Source: Lamprobacter modestohalophilus (GTDB lineage Bacteria; Pseudomonadota; Gammaproteobacteria; Chromatiales; Chromatiaceae). Taken from it: 48,628 nt of DNA. The position numbers and the translations under genes are program-made. The notes under the pieces were generated by a model, which was given only the letters and a program-made list of their open reading frames with translations, did not search any database and was not told the origin of the DNA. The stretch is from the NCBI RefSeq assembly GCF_016583905.1, contig NZ_NRRY01000040.1, positions 1 to 48,628 on the forward strand, given 5' to 3'. Positions within the stretch are counted from its first letter, which is position 1. Each line of letters begins with the position of its first letter. Below, one piece after another: positions 46,801 through 48,628 of this stretch.

Positions 46801-47055
46801 GCGCACAGCATCCTCGAGTGGCTTTGTCACCAAGGCCTCAACGCGAGCGGCACTGGCGCCTGGGTAGGGCGTGGCAATGAAGGCGAACCGACTGACGATG
46901 CGCGGATCTTCGATCCGCGGCAAGCTGCTCCAGGCCGCGAGGCCGGCGAGCATCAGCAACATCACCACCAGGATCAGCAGGTGGCGGTTTTGCAGCAGCC
47001 TAAGTGCCAAAAAACCAGCTGAGCCCCGCGTCGATCCCGATCGCAGTACTGACAC
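43837..47055 (-). CDS. RND efflux permease
   Basis: The preferred start is a GTG at 47055, one base after the upstream stop, giving 1072 aa; the frame is open to 47178. AcrB-like fold: helix 1 at ~22-43, a periplasmic domain, helices 2-6 at ~355-520, a second periplasmic domain and helices 8-12. In helix 4 the usual Asp-Asp pair appears as GLLIDSAIVVADEV, so the second Asp (~422) is Ser. In helix 10 the usual Lys region reads GIAINDSIVVL. This is seen in other non-AcrB RND groups. A low-complexity Ala/Thr/Ser tract lies at ~801-832. It works with the membrane-fusion protein encoded upstream. The substrate is unknown, and no outer-membrane channel gene is present. Confidence 0.92.
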   Translation of the reverse strand: MSVLRSGSTRGSAGFLALRLLQNRHLLILVVMLLMLAGLAAWSSLPRIEDPRIVSRFAFIATPYPGASAARVEALVTKPLEDAVREVPEVKVIDSTSSGDISVLGVELEDAVTAKDNERIFAELRDKLSAAAANLPPGAGPPVLDSDRGAVAYSLIASVSWSSDADQRPPLGVLKRLAETLAEDLRNLAGTEQVLLFGGPDEEIRVEVDPAELSAAGLSVDQVAARLANADVKDPAGSLYGETHRLRLAVAGELDAAQRVAAVPLFAEDGRVISVGDLAEVRKTWRQPPSQMASTDGQRSVLIGVRTRAVLDLEAWAAIATKRVEAFRDANAGGGIEIGVLFDQSGYTQARLAELGGNLLAGVAVVMLVVFLTMGWRSALIVGSALPLSAAITLLGLDIFGQQIHQITIFGMIIAIGLLIDSAIVVADEVRHRLAGGASAPDAVRGTVDHLFTPLAASTFTTMIGFMPILFLPGNLGDFVGPLATAVILALATSFILSMSLIPALAALAGGASKSALGQDLRQDRGRAWWRDGVASDRLAEAYSALLRALFRRPWLTTFISLLLPAAGFWAATQLGLQFFPPSDRDQFEIQVWASDDASITRTAAAMRAIEPVIRERGEIRQLFWVAGASSPPVYYNQLRMEENNPAYARATVRAASSAEAQRLVTDLQRRLPERFPELRVVVRAFGQGPPIAAPISLRLIGPEPQQLRKLGDELRRILHRLPQVTETKASIPGGTPRLELQANEQNARLVGLGLGDIASQYRAALDGVIGGSVLEDLEQLPVRVRWGDAERADPARLAALPLLSSSATAAAATIATTSATASAMASGGQSNWIPAAALGPLELTPEAPTITRRNGERINIIEAWLTADALPIEVTETLRSQIERDGLAIPVGYRLEFAGDSEEQGEAIALLLIYAPLLGALMVATLVLAFGSFTLAALILLIGLLSIALGMLALWLSGYPLGFNPVLGSIGLMGIAINDSIVVLAAIRADAMAASGNLSATVNSVLGSTRHVVSTTLTTVGGFLPLILFSGGDFWPPLAIVIAGGVALATPLGLVFVPASYQLLLRLRLVR
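44573..44650 (-). repeat. Low-complexity hexamer-like tract in the RND gene
   Basis: Degenerate 6-bp units such as GCTCGC, CATCGC, CGTCGC and GGTTGC on the plus strand encode an Ala/Thr/Ser/Met run (~801-832) in the second periplasmic part of the pump. The reading frame stays open. Confidence 0.65.
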
Positions 47056-47056
47056 T

Positions 47057-48388
47057 TCAATCAGCCTGGTCCGCACCGAGGCTCGTGCTCTGGACGATGC
47101 GAACCCGCTGGCCAGGGACAACCCGATGCAAGCCGGCGGCCACGACAGGATCGTCGGGCTGCAGCGGACCACGGACAAAGGCCCGCTCGCGATCGACGTG
47201 CAGCACCTGGACGGGCCGGCTGACCAGGCGCCAGCGTGGCTCGGATGCGCCCGATGACGACGGGGCCATGCCTATATCGACTGTTTCTGACTCGGCTGTT
47301 TCTGACTGGTCGGTTTCCGGCTCGGCAACCAGCGCACGCCAAAGTCCGCGGTCGCCCTCACTCAAGGCCGAAAGTGGCAGCCAGTAGCCCTGGGCCTCGA
47401 CCTGTTTGCGCAACCGCAGCTCGGCCAAGTTGCCAGGCCGTAAGGCCCAGGTTCGCGTTGGGTCGAGCGGCCGTCCATCCGCTCCCGTGCGATCGGAGCC
47501 CAAATCATCTGCTTCTTTATCAAAGATCGGATCGAACAGGGCGTCGACGGTGCGGCTCGTGCCAATGCGCAACGGAATGATGGCGCGCAGCCGCGCGTTG
47601 ACGTCCTCGCCATCGATCTCAAGGCGGTAGTGCTCGCCCGGAAGTAGCGCACCCAGCAGCGGCCCGGCGACGCCAACACGGACCTCAGGTGCCGCTGTTT
47701 CCTGCAGTGTCAGCACCGGCTGGCCGGCGCCCAAGACCGTTCCCTCATCGGCCATGCGTTGAACGACAGTGCCGTCGAAGGGCGCGCTGAGCTCGGTCTT
47801 AACCAGATCAAGGTCGATACTGGCAATGCGCGCCTTGGCCAGTTGCAACCTCGCACTGGCAGCACGGGCGCCCTCACTCGCCTCGTCCAAGTCTTGGCGG
47901 GTGACCGCGCCACCCTTGACCGAATCGCGATAACGCTCGGCGGTAACCTCGGCAAGCGCGAGATCGGCCTCGGCGCTGGCGAGGTCGGCAGAAAGCTCCG
48001 CGCGTTTGGCTTGAAGCAGAGTGGGATCGAGCCGTGCAAGCAGATCACCTGCCCGCACGCTGTCCCCCTCCCGGACCCGCACCTCGATGAGCTGGCCAGC
48101 GCGTTCGACGCCGAGCTCGGCGGTGCGTCGCGCCTCGACCTGGCCGACAAAGACCTGTTCCAACGGATAGCTCATCTGTTGCTGCACCCGTATGACAGGA
48201 ACAACCACTGCCGATCGCGCCGGCCGATCTCCGCTGCCTGACGCCTCGTCGGCAGAGGCCGATAGTCTGAAGCCGAGGGCGAGAACAATCGCGAGAACGA
48301 TGGCGAGTACGAGTGCGGGAGCGATCGTCAGACGGTGATAGAGCGCGCGGCGTGAACGCTGGCATAGCGTTGGCAACGAGTGAATCAT
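47057..48388 (-). CDS. RND periplasmic adaptor (membrane-fusion protein)
   Basis: 443 aa with an N-terminal hydrophobic segment (TIAPALVLAIVLAIVLALG at ~21-39) as signal or anchor. Then come the first beta-barrel/lipoyl parts (FVGQVEARRTAELGVERAGQ), a coiled-coil hairpin at ~115-190 (LDPTLLQAKRAELSADLASAE), the second lipoyl half (LSAPFDGTVVQRMADEGTVL) and a C-terminal barrel. It connects the RND pump to an outer-membrane channel. It is the first gene of the two-gene operon, 1 bp before the pump start. The 125-bp repeat lies 116 bp upstream. Confidence 0.92.
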   Translation of the reverse strand: MIHSLPTLCQRSRRALYHRLTIAPALVLAIVLAIVLALGFRLSASADEASGSGDRPARSAVVVPVIRVQQQMSYPLEQVFVGQVEARRTAELGVERAGQLIEVRVREGDSVRAGDLLARLDPTLLQAKRAELSADLASAEADLALAEVTAERYRDSVKGGAVTRQDLDEASEGARAASARLQLAKARIASIDLDLVKTELSAPFDGTVVQRMADEGTVLGAGQPVLTLQETAAPEVRVGVAGPLLGALLPGEHYRLEIDGEDVNARLRAIIPLRIGTSRTVDALFDPIFDKEADDLGSDRTGADGRPLDPTRTWALRPGNLAELRLRKQVEAQGYWLPLSALSEGDRGLWRALVAEPETDQSETAESETVDIGMAPSSSGASEPRWRLVSRPVQVLHVDRERAFVRGPLQPDDPVVAAGLHRVVPGQRVRIVQSTSLGADQAD

Positions 48389-48503
48389 CGGCGCGTCGAC
48401 CTGAAAGCTGAACGCTGCGGGACATCAGCCACGACAACGGCTATCGAGAGGGACATGGGTTTCGTGATTCCGATCTTGGCAGATGGCGCCAGACGAGCGC
48501 TCA

Positions 48504-48628
48504 TATATGGTCCGCCCCGCGATGCAAGAGCCACTTGACTGTTCAGCAGAAGGAAACGTTGCGGCCATATATCCGGCGTCGTGATGAGGTGGCGTGATCG
48601 CTCCTCGCGCCCTGATGGAATCCGCGCG
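48504..48628 (-). repeat. 125-bp inverted repeat, right copy at the window end
   Basis: Exact reverse complement of 246-370. The copy runs to the last base of the window, so its outer edge is not seen. In this orientation it lies upstream of the efflux operon, as the left copy lies upstream of the small gene at 383. Promoter sharing, a mobile repeat or an assembly junction could each explain it. Confidence 0.9.

Overview
The window looks like a GC-rich gammaproteobacterial chromosome segment. The gene order tsf-pyrH-frr-uppS-cdsA-dxr-rseP-bamA-skp-lpxD-fabZ-lpxA-lpxB-rnhB is the classic gammaproteobacterial envelope cluster, and rpsB/map/glnD and dapC-dapD-dapE sit beside it in a typical arrangement. 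Base composition, protein style and the many small repeats suggest a Chromatiales-like bacterium such as a purple sulfur bacterium. That is a tentative inference: no photosynthesis or sulfur-oxidation gene lies in the window.

Layout. (1) 1-6022 is accessory DNA lying against the 3' end of a tRNA-Lys gene (6023-6098, minus strand). It carries a small conserved-looking ORF behind a 125-bp repeat, an Xre regulator followed by a DnaT-like and a DnaC-like protein (replication or helicase loading), a small membrane protein, and a phage-type repressor facing a FlhD-like/FlhC-like activator pair, then an AlpA-type excisionase. This is the control logic of SetCD/AcaCD/SgaCD-regulated integrative elements, but no integrase is visible. 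(2) 6.2-15.2 kb holds a sugar-kinase-like phosphotransferase, a CPA-type cation/proton antiporter, a CPBP protease, an NAD(P)-binding reductase, ubiG, and two tandem CNNM/CorC-type CBS membrane proteins. (3) 15.2-30.6 kb, all on the minus strand, is the envelope/translation cluster (tlpA-like, rnhB, lipid A genes, Bam complex, CDP-diglyceride and isoprenoid genes, frr, pyrH, tsf, rpsB). (4) 30.9-39.7 kb holds map-glnD and the lysine/diaminopimelate genes dapC, dapD, a YffB-like reductase and dapE. (5) 39.7-42.4 kb is a translationally coupled CHAD-domain protein and ParA ATPase. (6) 42.8-48.4 kb is transaldolase followed by a convergent RND efflux pump with its membrane-fusion protein.

How the genes work together. 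The lpx/fabZ/bam/skp/rseP/cdsA/dxr/uppS group makes and assembles outer membrane, phospholipid and isoprenoid carriers. The dap genes make meso-diaminopimelate for peptidoglycan and lysine. GlnD senses glutamine through PII. The two most interesting units are the FlhDC-type mobile-element switch at 3.8-5.8 kb and the CHAD-ParA pair, which could be a system for positioning polyphosphate granules. The chromosome also carries several small-repeat oddities: heptamer tandems that place stop codons in all three frames at gene ends, hexamer-based low-complexity insertions in several proteins, a 15-bp tandem repeat inside lpxB, and a dispersed palindromic repeat.
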